From Comamonas testosteroni (GTDB lineage Bacteria > Pseudomonadota > Gammaproteobacteria > Burkholderiales > Burkholderiaceae_C), in assembly GCF_030505195.1 (NCBI RefSeq), contig NZ_CP129672.1, forward strand, positions 1,860,001 through 1,924,000: a stretch of DNA of 64,000 bases, written 5' to 3'. This document shows positions 8,597 through 17,971 of the stretch, one piece after another. Position 1 is the first letter of the stretch. Every line of letters begins with the position of its first letter. Below the pieces are notes generated by a model. That model ran no database searches. It was not told where the DNA came from and saw only the letters and a program-made list of their open reading frames with translations. A program made the translations under genes and the position numbers.

Positions 8597-11239
8597 TCAG
8601 CCGACAGCACCCTGCTCCGCCGGCAGTGGCGCCTTGAGCATGCGCACCAGGGCAGCCACGTTCAGGCACTGGATCAGCAGATCGCCTTCATTGGCCCGGA
8701 TCAAGCGGTCCACCAGTTGATCCGCCGCACCCGCCATTGCAGGAGCCAGTCGCAACTGCCCGTTCTCGAAGCGCACCACGCCTTCGAGATCGCTGACCAG
8801 CACGCCCAGCTTGAGCCCCTGATGCTCCAGCACAATTACCTGGCTTTGCGCCGTCCTGGTCACGGGCTTGCCAAAGAGCAGCGCCCCCAGATCGAAGACC
8901 CATACATAGCCGGCGACAGCCCCCTGGCTGCGCCTGGCCAGCGTACCCACACAGTGCGGCAAGCGTCCGGCCGAAACGGGAGCGATGGCCGAGGCACTCT
9001 GGGCCTCGAGCACGCAGGCCGCATCGACGGCAAGCACGCTGCGCTCCACAAAAAAGGTCGCCATCTCCATGCCGGCGGCACTGCACTGGCTGGCCGCCGC
9101 CAGGCTTTGCACCCTGGTATTGCGGCGCGAGACTGCTGCCAGCGCATCGTCCTGCACGGCGCCAAACGCCTGCACGGACAAGGCCAGCACCTCTTCACGA
9201 TAGCCATCGCTGCGCTTGAACTCCCGATAGCCGCTGCCCGCCGTGATCGCCACCACGCAATACTGGCCCTGATACACCATGGCACGGGCCATGCTCTGCC
9301 CGGGTGCCAGGGCCAGCATGACGGGCGGCAGTTCCAGCTGCACGCCCGGCTGCAACTGCACATCCGAAGAAGACATGACCATGCCCGAGCGGCTCAGGTA
9401 GGACACCTGCCTGCTGCCTGCGCCTCCTGCCTGCACGCCGGTCACGCCCTCCAGCATGGCTTTGAATTCACGCTGCGCATGAAACACCAGGCCGATTCCG
9501 CCCAGCACCATGCCATCGGCGTTGCGTATGGCCGCGTGATAGACATAGGTCGGTCCTTCATCCTTGTGCTGCACACAGGGGCGCCATGGGGACACGTGAT
9601 AGGCCTGGGTCTCTGCCAGTGCCAGGACCTGGTGCAGGCTGTCCGCCTCTATATGGCTGCCCAGCAGTTCCTGGCTCTGCGCCTGCCCTTTGCGGCTGAC
9701 GGCCACGACTTTGCCGCAGGCGTCATAGACCATGATTTGCTGGTAGACCGTATACAGGTCGTGAATGGCGGTGAGCAGCTCGCACACCTCGCTCACCTGA
9801 TCACCGGCCCTCTCCCCCAAGGCCAGGGCCTCCAGCAGTTCGGGCAGCTGCGGCGTCAGCGCCCACCAGCGGCAGTCGTTGGCACGCTCATAGAGATTGC
9901 GATCCAGCAGATCCACTAACAGACTCGTCAACAGGCTGTTGTCTCGCAGAGCGGTATTGAGCACCGTGCCGTAGAGCGCATCAATGGATTGAGAGAAAAC
10001 CTCGTTGGTCCGCGCCCCTGTCTCGCCAATCTGCTCCAGCACAGCCTGCAGCCGCGTGTTGTCCATCTGCTTGCCTGCCGTCATCACCCGCCCGTTCCAG
10101 ACCACTCGGCGTATGGTGTCCGCCGCGCTGTGAATGGCGTGCAAAGGCGGGCAGAAGCGATGCGCATGCGCCAGCAGGCCCTGAGCCACGGCCGCATCCA
10201 GTCCATCCAGGCCCGCTTGCGACTGAAGGCCGAAGGCCAACTCCAGCGGCGTCATGATCTGCGCCCGCCAGCCCTGGGGCCCCATATAGCCTTGATAGCC
10301 TGCCGACACCGCAGACTGCACCAGATAGGTGCGCCCTCCATGCACATGCAGCGCGCTCGCACCATCATGGTGAGGGCGCACATTCGCACCCACACCAAGC
10401 CAGTGCAGATCGCTGCTGGCCAGCACCTGGCCCTGCTCATCCAGCAGCAGGGCGATGCTGGTCTGCGCCTCCGGAACGCCACTGCCGTCAGCCTGGTCGC
10501 GTCCGCTCCAGATGCCTTGCATCTCGCCGTCGAAGTCGAAGCACAGGCACAGCACGCCCATGGCTTGCCGGTTGATGGGGTGCAGCATGCGATGCGCATA
10601 GATCAGGCCGCTGTCATGGCCCGGCAGCAGGTCGGTAGCACCGAAGCTCTGCACAAATCCCTGGCTTTGCAGGGCTCGGGCAATCAGCGCATCCCGGCAT
10701 GGCTGATCTGTGAGCCGACTCCTCTCGCGTGCACTCGCTCGCACCAGACCTTCGGCATCCAGCAGCAAAATGTCCGCGTAGACCGTGTACTTGCTGCGGT
10801 AGGCACGCAGACGCTGGGTGATGGCGGCCTCGTCACCATCCAGCCCGGCCATGAAACCGCACAGCATGGCATCGGTCGCCAGAAACCCCACGTCGGCCGT
10901 GCGCTCGTAGAGATTGCGCACCAGGGTATCGATCAGATGCTGTGCCTGACTGGCCAGCCCCGCCGTCACCCCCGTCACAGCCTGCATCACCATGGACTGC
11001 ACCAGGTCCTGCTCCAGCCGCTCGAAGCCGCCTCGCGTGGCGGCCATCATGGGCAGCAAGGCCTGCGCTTCCTGCGGGCAATTCATCTTGGCGGAGGACT
11101 CTATGAGCCGCCACATCAGATTCAGCTCCCTGAGCGAACTCTCGCAGCGCCCGACCTGGCGCATATGAGGAATGAAGACATCTGTCTGCAGCAGATCCTG
11201 GGCGCGCTGCGCCGGGGCAGTCATGGTTTCTAGAGGCAT
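8597..11239 (-). CDS. Large double-sensor protein with C-terminal CheW-like domain
   Basis: An 880-residue protein. The two halves look like a duplicated sensor unit: LIDTLVRNLYERTADVGFLA (about residue 110) matches LLVDLLDRNLYERANDCRWW (about 425), each followed by a helical stretch and a strand such as TVYADILLLDAEG or TVYQQIMVYDACG, typical of Cache-like ligand-binding domains. The C-terminal part (about 740-850) resembles CheW, the adaptor that couples receptors to CheA. No membrane segment or signal peptide is evident, so sensing would be cytoplasmic. ATG 11239 is chosen over a TTG five codons upstream. Its function is unknown; chemotaxis-linked signalling is an inference. Confidence 0.7.
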   Translation of the reverse strand: MPLETMTAPAQRAQDLLQTDVFIPHMRQVGRCESSLRELNLMWRLIESSAKMNCPQEAQALLPMMAATRGGFERLEQDLVQSMVMQAVTGVTAGLASQAQHLIDTLVRNLYERTADVGFLATDAMLCGFMAGLDGDEAAITQRLRAYRSKYTVYADILLLDAEGLVRASARERSRLTDQPCRDALIARALQSQGFVQSFGATDLLPGHDSGLIYAHRMLHPINRQAMGVLCLCFDFDGEMQGIWSGRDQADGSGVPEAQTSIALLLDEQGQVLASSDLHWLGVGANVRPHHDGASALHVHGGRTYLVQSAVSAGYQGYMGPQGWRAQIMTPLELAFGLQSQAGLDGLDAAVAQGLLAHAHRFCPPLHAIHSAADTIRRVVWNGRVMTAGKQMDNTRLQAVLEQIGETGARTNEVFSQSIDALYGTVLNTALRDNSLLTSLLVDLLDRNLYERANDCRWWALTPQLPELLEALALGERAGDQVSEVCELLTAIHDLYTVYQQIMVYDACGKVVAVSRKGQAQSQELLGSHIEADSLHQVLALAETQAYHVSPWRPCVQHKDEGPTYVYHAAIRNADGMVLGGIGLVFHAQREFKAMLEGVTGVQAGGAGSRQVSYLSRSGMVMSSSDVQLQPGVQLELPPVMLALAPGQSMARAMVYQGQYCVVAITAGSGYREFKRSDGYREEVLALSVQAFGAVQDDALAAVSRRNTRVQSLAAASQCSAAGMEMATFFVERSVLAVDAACVLEAQSASAIAPVSAGRLPHCVGTLARRSQGAVAGYVWVFDLGALLFGKPVTRTAQSQVIVLEHQGLKLGVLVSDLEGVVRFENGQLRLAPAMAGAADQLVDRLIRANEGDLLIQCLNVAALVRMLKAPLPAEQGAVG

Positions 11240-11346
11240 GTTCTGCCAGAGCAAAAGCCAGGCCTATTTGTAAAAACACGTTACACATGACTAAGAACAA
11301 ACCCTGTTTCCTGACAGATTTGCCCTCTGTTCGGCGGGGGGGAGGT

Positions 11347-11375
11347 CTTGAAAGCTCGGGAAATTGCCTTATTAT
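11347..11375 (+). promoter_or_regulatory. groESL promoter
   Basis: TTGAAA (11348-11353) and TATTAT (11370-11375) are spaced by 16 bases, a good sigma-70 promoter. The -35 with its preceding C, CTTGAAA, also equals the sigma-32 -35 consensus. The CIRCE operator overlaps the -10. Confidence 0.7.
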
Positions 11376-11401
11376 TAGCACTCGATGGGGTTGAGTGCTA
11401 A
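11375..11401 (+). promoter_or_regulatory. CIRCE operator (HrcA site)
   Basis: A perfect CIRCE: arms TTAGCACTC and GAGTGCTAA with a 9-base spacer. It overlaps the -10 and start region of the groESL promoter, so HrcA would repress at normal temperature and release on heat shock. Confidence 0.95.
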
Positions 11402-11484
11402 CAGCTTGACCCTAGATATCCGAATGTCAGCCAGGATGGCTGGCAAGTCTTGTTTCAACTTTGTTGATGTATTTAGGAGTTGGT

Positions 11485-11775
11485 ATGAACCTGCGTCCCC
11501 TGCACGATCGCGTGATCGTCAAGCGCCTCGAAAACGAAACCAAGACAGCCTCGGGCATCGTGCTCCCTGATGCTGCCACTGAGAAGCCTGACCAAGGCGA
11601 AGTGTTGGCTGTGGGTCCCGGCAAGCGCAATGACAAGGGCGAACTGATCGCTCTGAACGTGAAGGTCGGCGACCGCGTCCTGTTCGGCAAGTACTCTGGC
11701 CAAACCGTGAAGATCCACGGCGACGAGCTGCTGGTCATGAAGGAAGACGACCTGTTCGCAGTCGTCGAGAAGTAA
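11485..11775 (+). CDS. groES: Co-chaperonin GroES
   Basis: A 96-residue protein starting [20 protein letters not shown], the full-length 10-kDa co-chaperonin that caps GroEL. It contains the mobile loop ([17 protein letters not shown]) and the C-terminal [20 protein letters not shown]. The ATG at 11485 is chosen because the family begins there and TTAGGAG precedes it; an upstream in-frame ATG lacks conservation. First gene of the groESL operon, 92 bases before groL. Confidence 0.98.
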   Translation: MNLRPLHDRVIVKRLENETKTASGIVLPDAATEKPDQGEVLAVGPGKRNDKGELIALNVKVGDRVLFGKYSGQTVKIHGDELLVMKEDDLFAVVEK

Positions 11776-11858
11776 TCCTTCCCGAACACAACCCCTATTC
11801 ATAGCTGCGAGCGATTGATTGATAAACGCTGGCAGAACATTTGAACCCCATTCTTTAG

Positions 11859-13511
<1,653 letters not shown>

Positions 13512-13525
13512 TTGCTCTGCTGCTA

Positions 13526-13547
13526 CCGGATGGTCTTCACCATCCGG
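13526..13547 (+). other. Short hairpin after groL
   Basis: CCGGATGG and CCATCCGG form an 8-bp stem immediately before the main terminator. It may protect the 3' end of the message. Confidence 0.4.
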
Positions 13548-13552
13548 TTATG

Positions 13553-13594
13553 CACAAAAGGAAAAGGCCGCAGATGCGGCCTTTTCCTTTTGTG
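13553..13594. terminator. Strong terminator after groL
   Basis: A perfect 19-bp stem (CACAAAAGGAAAAGGCCGC and its complement) with an AGAT loop. The A/T-rich outer parts give a U tract on either strand. Confidence 0.9.
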
Positions 13595-13626
13595 TCGCGC
13601 TTCACGAGCTGCTCGGCTCCGAGAAC

Positions 13627-13658
13627 AAAAAAGCCAGCCAATATCGGCTGGCTTTTTT
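13627..13658 (-). terminator. Terminator of the first porin gene
   Basis: AAAAAAGCCAGCC and GGCTGGCTTTTTT form a 13-bp stem 16 bases after the porin stop on the minus strand, with a T run on that strand. Confidence 0.85.
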
Positions 13659-13673
13659 ACCCAGGGATTGGCC

Positions 13674-14843
13674 TCAGAAGCGATGACGCAGACCGATGGT
13701 AATGCCGGTACGCTTTTTCGGGCCATTGGCATCAAGCATCACGCCCGCACCGCCCTTGGTCTTGGTGTGGTCCACCGCGAAATAGGCATCGGTACGCTTG
13801 GAGAAGGCATAGTCGGCCACGGCAACGATAAAGTCAGCCTTGCCGTTGAAGGCGCCAGTCGCCGATCCCGATTGCTTGGCATGGTAGTAATGCAGGCCTG
13901 CATTGAGCTGCGGCGTGACCTGATAGCCAAAGCCCACCTTGAACATCTCACGCTTGTTGGCAAAGTTGCCAGGGGCATTGCCCGCGATAAAGCCGCCATT
14001 GGACGAACCTGTCCAATATGCGTTGAGCAAGCCAGCATCAAAAATCGCACCCGCGCCCGCAGCCCCCAGACTATCCTTGACCTTGTTCTGGCCGTAGCCT
14101 GCCATCAGATACAGAGGCCCGGTGCGATAGGAACCACCCAGTGTCCAGGCATCTACATCGGTGCCGGCCGGCAAGGTCGAGCGCTGGAAAGCGCCACCCA
14201 CAGAAATGCCGTTGGCAGAATAGCGCAGATAGCCGCCTGCGGTCTTCAATGCCAGACCGCCCGGGGTCATATCCACTCCAGCCCCTTTCTTCGCAAAGGT
14301 ATTGCTCTCGTCAAACGAGTACTGCAAGCCTGCACGAACAGGGCCAAATTCGGCCACGTATTTCAGCATATTGTTTGCACGCGCGCCCAGAGACATGCCG
14401 ATTTCAGGCTTGTAGGCGTCCATATATGGGGAATACGGGAACGATGCGTAGGTGGAGGTCACCAGATCGAACAAGACGTTGTATTGGCGACCCATGGTCA
14501 GCTGACCAAAGCTGGTGCTGCGCAAGCCCACCCAGGACTGGGCGAAATAAGGCTGTGCGGTGCTGGGAGTGCCGGAGTCCGTCCAGAAACGATTTTCCAG
14601 ATTGGCAATCGCCGACAGGCCGCCGCCCAGATCTTCCTTGATATTGATACCCCAGCGGCTCTCGGACATGCCGCCGCCAATCATTTTGGTCAGACCGCTT
14701 TTATTCGCTCCCTCATTATTCGTATGGCGAATTGCCGCATCCACAATGCCATATAGCTGAACGCTGCTTTGTGCGTATGCCAGAGTTCCCAAGGTTCCCA
14801 GCACAGCCAAGGCCAATGTTTTTTTCACAAATGAAGCTGCCAT
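13674..14843 (-). CDS. Gram-negative general porin (Omp32 type)
   Basis: A 389-residue outer-membrane beta-barrel porin. Signal peptide MAASFVKKTLALAVLGTLGTLAYA ends with Ala-Tyr-Ala before QSSVQLYGIVDAAIRHT, the usual mature start. FGQLTMGRQYNVLFD is the conserved strand before loop 3, and the protein ends GLRHRF with the C-terminal Phe needed for Bam-mediated insertion. It would let small hydrophilic, probably anionic, solutes cross. Next to a second, more distant porin on the same strand; both have their own terminator. Confidence 0.93.
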   Translation of the reverse strand: MAASFVKKTLALAVLGTLGTLAYAQSSVQLYGIVDAAIRHTNNEGANKSGLTKMIGGGMSESRWGINIKEDLGGGLSAIANLENRFWTDSGTPSTAQPYFAQSWVGLRSTSFGQLTMGRQYNVLFDLVTSTYASFPYSPYMDAYKPEIGMSLGARANNMLKYVAEFGPVRAGLQYSFDESNTFAKKGAGVDMTPGGLALKTAGGYLRYSANGISVGGAFQRSTLPAGTDVDAWTLGGSYRTGPLYLMAGYGQNKVKDSLGAAGAGAIFDAGLLNAYWTGSSNGGFIAGNAPGNFANKREMFKVGFGYQVTPQLNAGLHYYHAKQSGSATGAFNGKADFIVAVADYAFSKRTDAYFAVDHTKTKGGAGVMLDANGPKKRTGITIGLRHRF

Positions 14844-15007
14844 TGTGTTGCCTCTCTCTTAATTCAATTCGCAAACAGTTGGTGGAAAATTCATTCTAGA
14901 AATGCTTTCCTCAACCGCGCGCGCATTGGCACAAGCGCAACACAGGCCTTTCCCTTTGGGGACAAACCTCTCAGCAAACACCCTTTCAGGTTTAACCCCA
15001 GAAACAA

Positions 15008-15037
15008 AAAAGGCCTGTCTTTCGACAGGCCTTTTGG
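15008..15037 (-). terminator. Terminator of the second porin gene
   Basis: AAAAGGCCTGTC and GACAGGCCTTTT form a 12-bp stem with a TTTC loop, and on the minus strand a T run follows. Confidence 0.87.
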
Positions 15038-15072
15038 CTTTTAAGCAGTTACTGGCTTACACCAGCAATTGA

Positions 15073-16128
15073 TTAGAAAGCGTGGCGGATACCAACTTGC
15101 ACGCCAGTCTGGTTCTTGCCCAGAGCCGACAGAGAACCGTCGTTCACACCCTTGGCTTGCAGGCCCAGGTTGGAGTTTTTGTTGTTCTTCATGTAAGCAA
15201 CAGTGCCGTACAGAGCGGTACGCTTGGACAGGTTGTGCACATAACCCAGAGACAGCTGTTGAGCCTTGGTGTTGTTGCCCTTTTGGTCGTAGTAAGCGTA
15301 CTGAGCCTTCACTTCACCAACGCCACCCACGGGAGCGGAGACACCCAGAGCGTAGTTGTTGAACTTGTCGCTAGAACCAGCGTTGGGCTTGTACTTGATC
15401 TGTTGAGCCAGACCGATCACCTTGGCCACGCCAAAGTTGTAGGAAGCGCCGATGGACATTTCGTCACGGTCGCCCACGTTGCCGTAGCTCAGAGTGCCGT
15501 AAGCAGCAGTCACGCTCAGAGGACCATTGTCGTAACCAACGTTACCACCGACGTAACGGCCACCGTTGCCACCCAGGGTAGCTTGGTTAGCCTTCTCGTC
15601 GAAAGCATAGCTGATGTTGGCTGTGAAGCCGCTGAAGTTGGGCGAGGAGTACGACAGCATGTTGTCCTTACGGATCGTGTTGCCGTCGGCCAGGCCTGTA
15701 CCAGCCCAGTCCTTGTAACCCATGAACTGGCCGATACCAGTAGCGCCGAACAGGTCATACTTCAGACCAGCACGGAAAGTGGGAGTTGTTTCGCGACCCA
15801 GGCGAACTTCACCGAAGTTGCCGGACAGACGCACTGTGGATTCGCGCTTGAAATCAAAGCCCTTGGCGTTACCAGTGTCGCCGAAGATTTCGCCTTCCAG
15901 CCAGAAGCCAGCCTTCAGACCACCACCCAGGTCTTCGGTACCACGCAGGCCCAGACGGCTAGTAGCGTTACCGCTAGTGCCGACGCCGTACTTGCTGGAA
16001 TCGTTGCCAGTAGCGTTGTTCACGTAAGACACGCCAGTGTCAACGATACCGAACAGGGTCACGGAAGATTGAGCCATTGCGGCGCCGGAAGCGGCCAGCA
16101 CTGCCAGGGCGATCAGAGATTTTTTCAT
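15073..16128 (-). CDS. Gram-negative general porin (Omp32 type)
   Basis: A 351-residue porin with signal peptide MKKSLIALAVLAASGAAMA and mature start QSSVTLFGIVDTGVSYV. FGEVRLGRETTPTFR is the conserved strand before the constriction loop, and the C-terminus GIRHAF ends in Phe. Codon use is strongly biased, as in highly expressed genes, more so than in the neighbouring porin. A GGAG ribosome site lies upstream, and the 5' leader holds a stem-loop. Confidence 0.94.
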   Translation of the reverse strand: MKKSLIALAVLAASGAAMAQSSVTLFGIVDTGVSYVNNATGNDSSKYGVGTSGNATSRLGLRGTEDLGGGLKAGFWLEGEIFGDTGNAKGFDFKRESTVRLSGNFGEVRLGRETTPTFRAGLKYDLFGATGIGQFMGYKDWAGTGLADGNTIRKDNMLSYSSPNFSGFTANISYAFDEKANQATLGGNGGRYVGGNVGYDNGPLSVTAAYGTLSYGNVGDRDEMSIGASYNFGVAKVIGLAQQIKYKPNAGSSDKFNNYALGVSAPVGGVGEVKAQYAYYDQKGNNTKAQQLSLGYVHNLSKRTALYGTVAYMKNNKNSNLGLQAKGVNDGSLSALGKNQTGVQVGIRHAF

Positions 16129-16458
16129 TACGAGTTACTCCAAGGTTTAGAAGGGCGCCGGTTCTATGGGAGAGAGACTTGAGCCTCGAGCTCCACCGGT
16201 TTCCCGCGCCAACCTCCTGGTGGGGAAGTTGGGTCTATTGCACCAGACCACCGAGCCCAGCGCAAAGGAATTCACCCAAAACTGCTCGATTCGGCGCGTT
16301 TTCGTTGCACCACCGCAACAAACACCAAGCCGCACTAACGGGCACACCCTTAAGGGTTTCGGCCTAGCATTGCCCCAGCGCAAGTTGCGGATGAGCCACT
16401 CTGGTGTACCTTATGTGCATTGACGCCACACAGGCGCCGCACTGAGTTCTTTTTAGCC
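16129..16458. promoter_or_regulatory. Divergent spacer between porin and coq7 with a leader hairpin
   Basis: A 330-base gap. For the porin transcript (minus strand) it holds a 9-bp stem-loop at 16209-16232 (CCAACCTCC with GGAAGTTGG on the plus strand, one G-T pair) about 80 bases before the start, placed as a structured 5' leader. No convincing -35/-10 pair or known operator was found for either gene. Confidence 0.35.
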
Positions 16459-17076
16459 ATGGACAAGTTTCTGACCGCTGCCGATGCAGCTCTTCGCACT
16501 CTGTTTGCCGACCCGGTGGCCGCAGAGCGTTCGCCCGCTACAGGAATTGCCGAAGCCGATTTGAGCGATGAGCAACGCAGGCTCTCCGCAGCCTTGATGC
16601 GCGTCAATCATGTGGGAGAGGTCTGCGCCCAGGCGCTGTACAACGCCCAGGCCATGGTCACCAAGGACATGGAGCTGCGCGAGCATCTGCTGCATGCCGC
16701 TCGCGAGGAAATGGACCACCTGGCCTGGACCCGCGAACGCCTGCATGCCCTGGGTGGCAGGCCTTCGCTGCTGAACCCGCTGTGGTTTGCGGGCGCTTTT
16801 GCGATTGGCACGATTGCCGCCAAGATCAGCGATGCCACCAGTCTGGGTTTTGTGGTCGAGACCGAAAACCAGGTCTCCGCCCACCTGGGAAGCCATCTGG
16901 GCCGCCTGCCCGAGGAGGACGAGGCTTCGCGTGCCGTGGTCGAGCGCATGAAGGATGACGAGGAACGTCATGCCGCTGCAGCGATCGACGAAGGTGCGAT
17001 GCAACTGCCCCCGATTGCCCAGGGGCTGATGCGTGTGGCGGCCAAGGTCATGACCATTACAGCGCATCGCATCTGA
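16459..17076 (+). CDS. coq7: Coq7-type 2-polyprenyl-3-methyl-6-methoxy-1,4-benzoquinone monooxygenase
   Basis: A 205-residue diiron hydroxylase of ubiquinone synthesis. Iron-ligand Glu/His residues are seen in [18 protein letters not shown], in [16 protein letters not shown] and in [14 protein letters not shown]. The fold is helical with a membrane-facing hydrophobic stretch ([18 protein letters not shown]). ATG 16459 ([16 protein letters not shown]) is the family start; the open frame continues 39 bases upstream without conservation. A terminator lies 22 bases after the stop. Confidence 0.94.
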   Translation: MDKFLTAADAALRTLFADPVAAERSPATGIAEADLSDEQRRLSAALMRVNHVGEVCAQALYNAQAMVTKDMELREHLLHAAREEMDHLAWTRERLHALGGRPSLLNPLWFAGAFAIGTIAAKISDATSLGFVVETENQVSAHLGSHLGRLPEEDEASRAVVERMKDDEERHAAAAIDEGAMQLPPIAQGLMRVAAKVMTITAHRI

Positions 17077-17097
17077 TTAGCGCCTGTTCAACAAAAA

Positions 17098-17119
17098 CGG
17101 GCCGCTGAGGCCCGCTTTT
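17098..17119 (+). terminator. Terminator of coq7
   Basis: CGGGCC and GGCCCG form a 6-bp GC stem with a GCTGA loop, followed by CTTTTC. Confidence 0.7.
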
Positions 17120-17135
17120 CGATCGCACGTCCAGC

Positions 17136-17588
17136 TCAGGCTTCGACGATGTCAAAGCCAGTAGTGATTTCGGCCGTTTTGCCCAGCATGATGGTGGCCG
17201 AGCAGTATTTGTCGTGGCTCATGGCGATGGCCCGCTCGACGGCACCGGCGGGCAGATTCTTGCCACTGACCGTGAACTGCATGTGGATCTTGGTGAACAC
17301 CTTGGGGTCGGCATCGGCGCGCTCGGAGCTCAGCTGCACGCTGCAGCCCCTCACATCGTGGCGACCACGCTTGAGGATGAGCACCACGTCGTAGGCCGTG
17401 CAGCCGCCGGCACCAGCCAGCAGCATCTCCATGGGGCGCGGCGCCTGGTTGCGACCGCCGTTGGCCGGGTTCTTCTCGTCCGGCGCGCCATCCATATTGA
17501 CCACATGGCCGCTGCCGGTCTCTGCCACAAAACCCATGCCCGAGCGCGTGCCGGTGGCCGCGCCTGTCCAACTAACCGTGCATTCCAT
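17136..17588 (-). CDS. OsmC/Ohr-family protein
   Basis: A 150-residue OsmC-fold protein (MECTVSWTGAATGTRSGMGF). The pattern PMEMLLAGAGGCTAYDVVLILKRGR carries one reactive Cys of the family, and the second position is in HDKYCSATIMLGKTAEI. Such proteins reduce organic or fatty-acid hydroperoxides; the OsmC subtype with this spacing often has no assigned substrate. Transcribed convergently to coq7. The start ATG has a GGAAAG ribosome site. Confidence 0.85.
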   Translation of the reverse strand: MECTVSWTGAATGTRSGMGFVAETGSGHVVNMDGAPDEKNPANGGRNQAPRPMEMLLAGAGGCTAYDVVLILKRGRHDVRGCSVQLSSERADADPKVFTKIHMQFTVSGKNLPAGAVERAIAMSHDKYCSATIMLGKTAEITTGFDIVEA

Positions 17589-17696
17589 TGTCTTTCCTCT
17601 CGAAACTGTTGCAATTTTGCATCAAATACACAAAAACCCGAATCTTTTGATGTACAGAAAATACAAGCCTCATACAATACAACTCAAGCGTTACCT

Positions 17697-17780
17697 GTGA
17701 GGTCAAACCCGCAGGCAGACTGCAGATTACTGGTTAACACCGATCTGCATCGCACCATTTGTCTCCTCCACCTCCTCTAA
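17697..17780 (+). CDS. Possible Leu-rich leader peptide
   Basis: A GTG-started 27-residue frame with seven Leu codons, ending ICLLHLL, in which CTC CTC CAC CTC CTC directly precedes the stop. The stop lies 10 bases before the terminator stem. There is no good ribosome site, so translation is unproven. Confidence 0.3.
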   Translation: MRSNPQADCRLLVNTDLHRTICLLHLL

Positions 17781-17790
17781 TGGTGGATTC

Positions 17791-17822
17791 AGCCCCTAGC
17801 TCTTGAGCTAGGGGCTTTTTTT
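17791..17822 (+). terminator. Strong terminator in the ilvA leader
   Basis: A 12-bp perfect stem AGCCCCTAGCTC / GAGCTAGGGGCT with a 2-base gap and seven or more T residues. It is not downstream of any annotated gene on its strand; coq7 already has a terminator at 17098. Confidence 0.88.
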
Positions 17823-17971
17823 CGTGCCTGCTCATCGTGCTTCTCAGAGCAGCAGCATGCACCTCTTGAGCGAGTACTGCAGCGCAGCAAGCAAGCGCCT
17901 ATCATGGTCGGCTTCCATGCACCCGGCAGGCTGATTGCCCTGGCTCTGGTGCTCTGCTTTCGATTTGCACC

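Larger units (their letters stand above)
17685..17822 (+). promoter_or_regulatory. Structured leader or small RNA upstream of ilvA
   Basis: Three consecutive hairpins: TGCAGAT/ATCTGCA (17721-17749), CACCATT/AATGGTG (17753-17785, loop of repeated CTCC), and a terminator (17791-17822). TACAAT at 17673-17678 is a possible -10. A 27-codon reading frame rich in Leu ends between hairpins two and three. Either a transcription attenuator for ilvA or an independent sRNA of about 140 bases with an anti-Shine-Dalgarno loop. No known RNA family was recognised. Confidence 0.5.
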
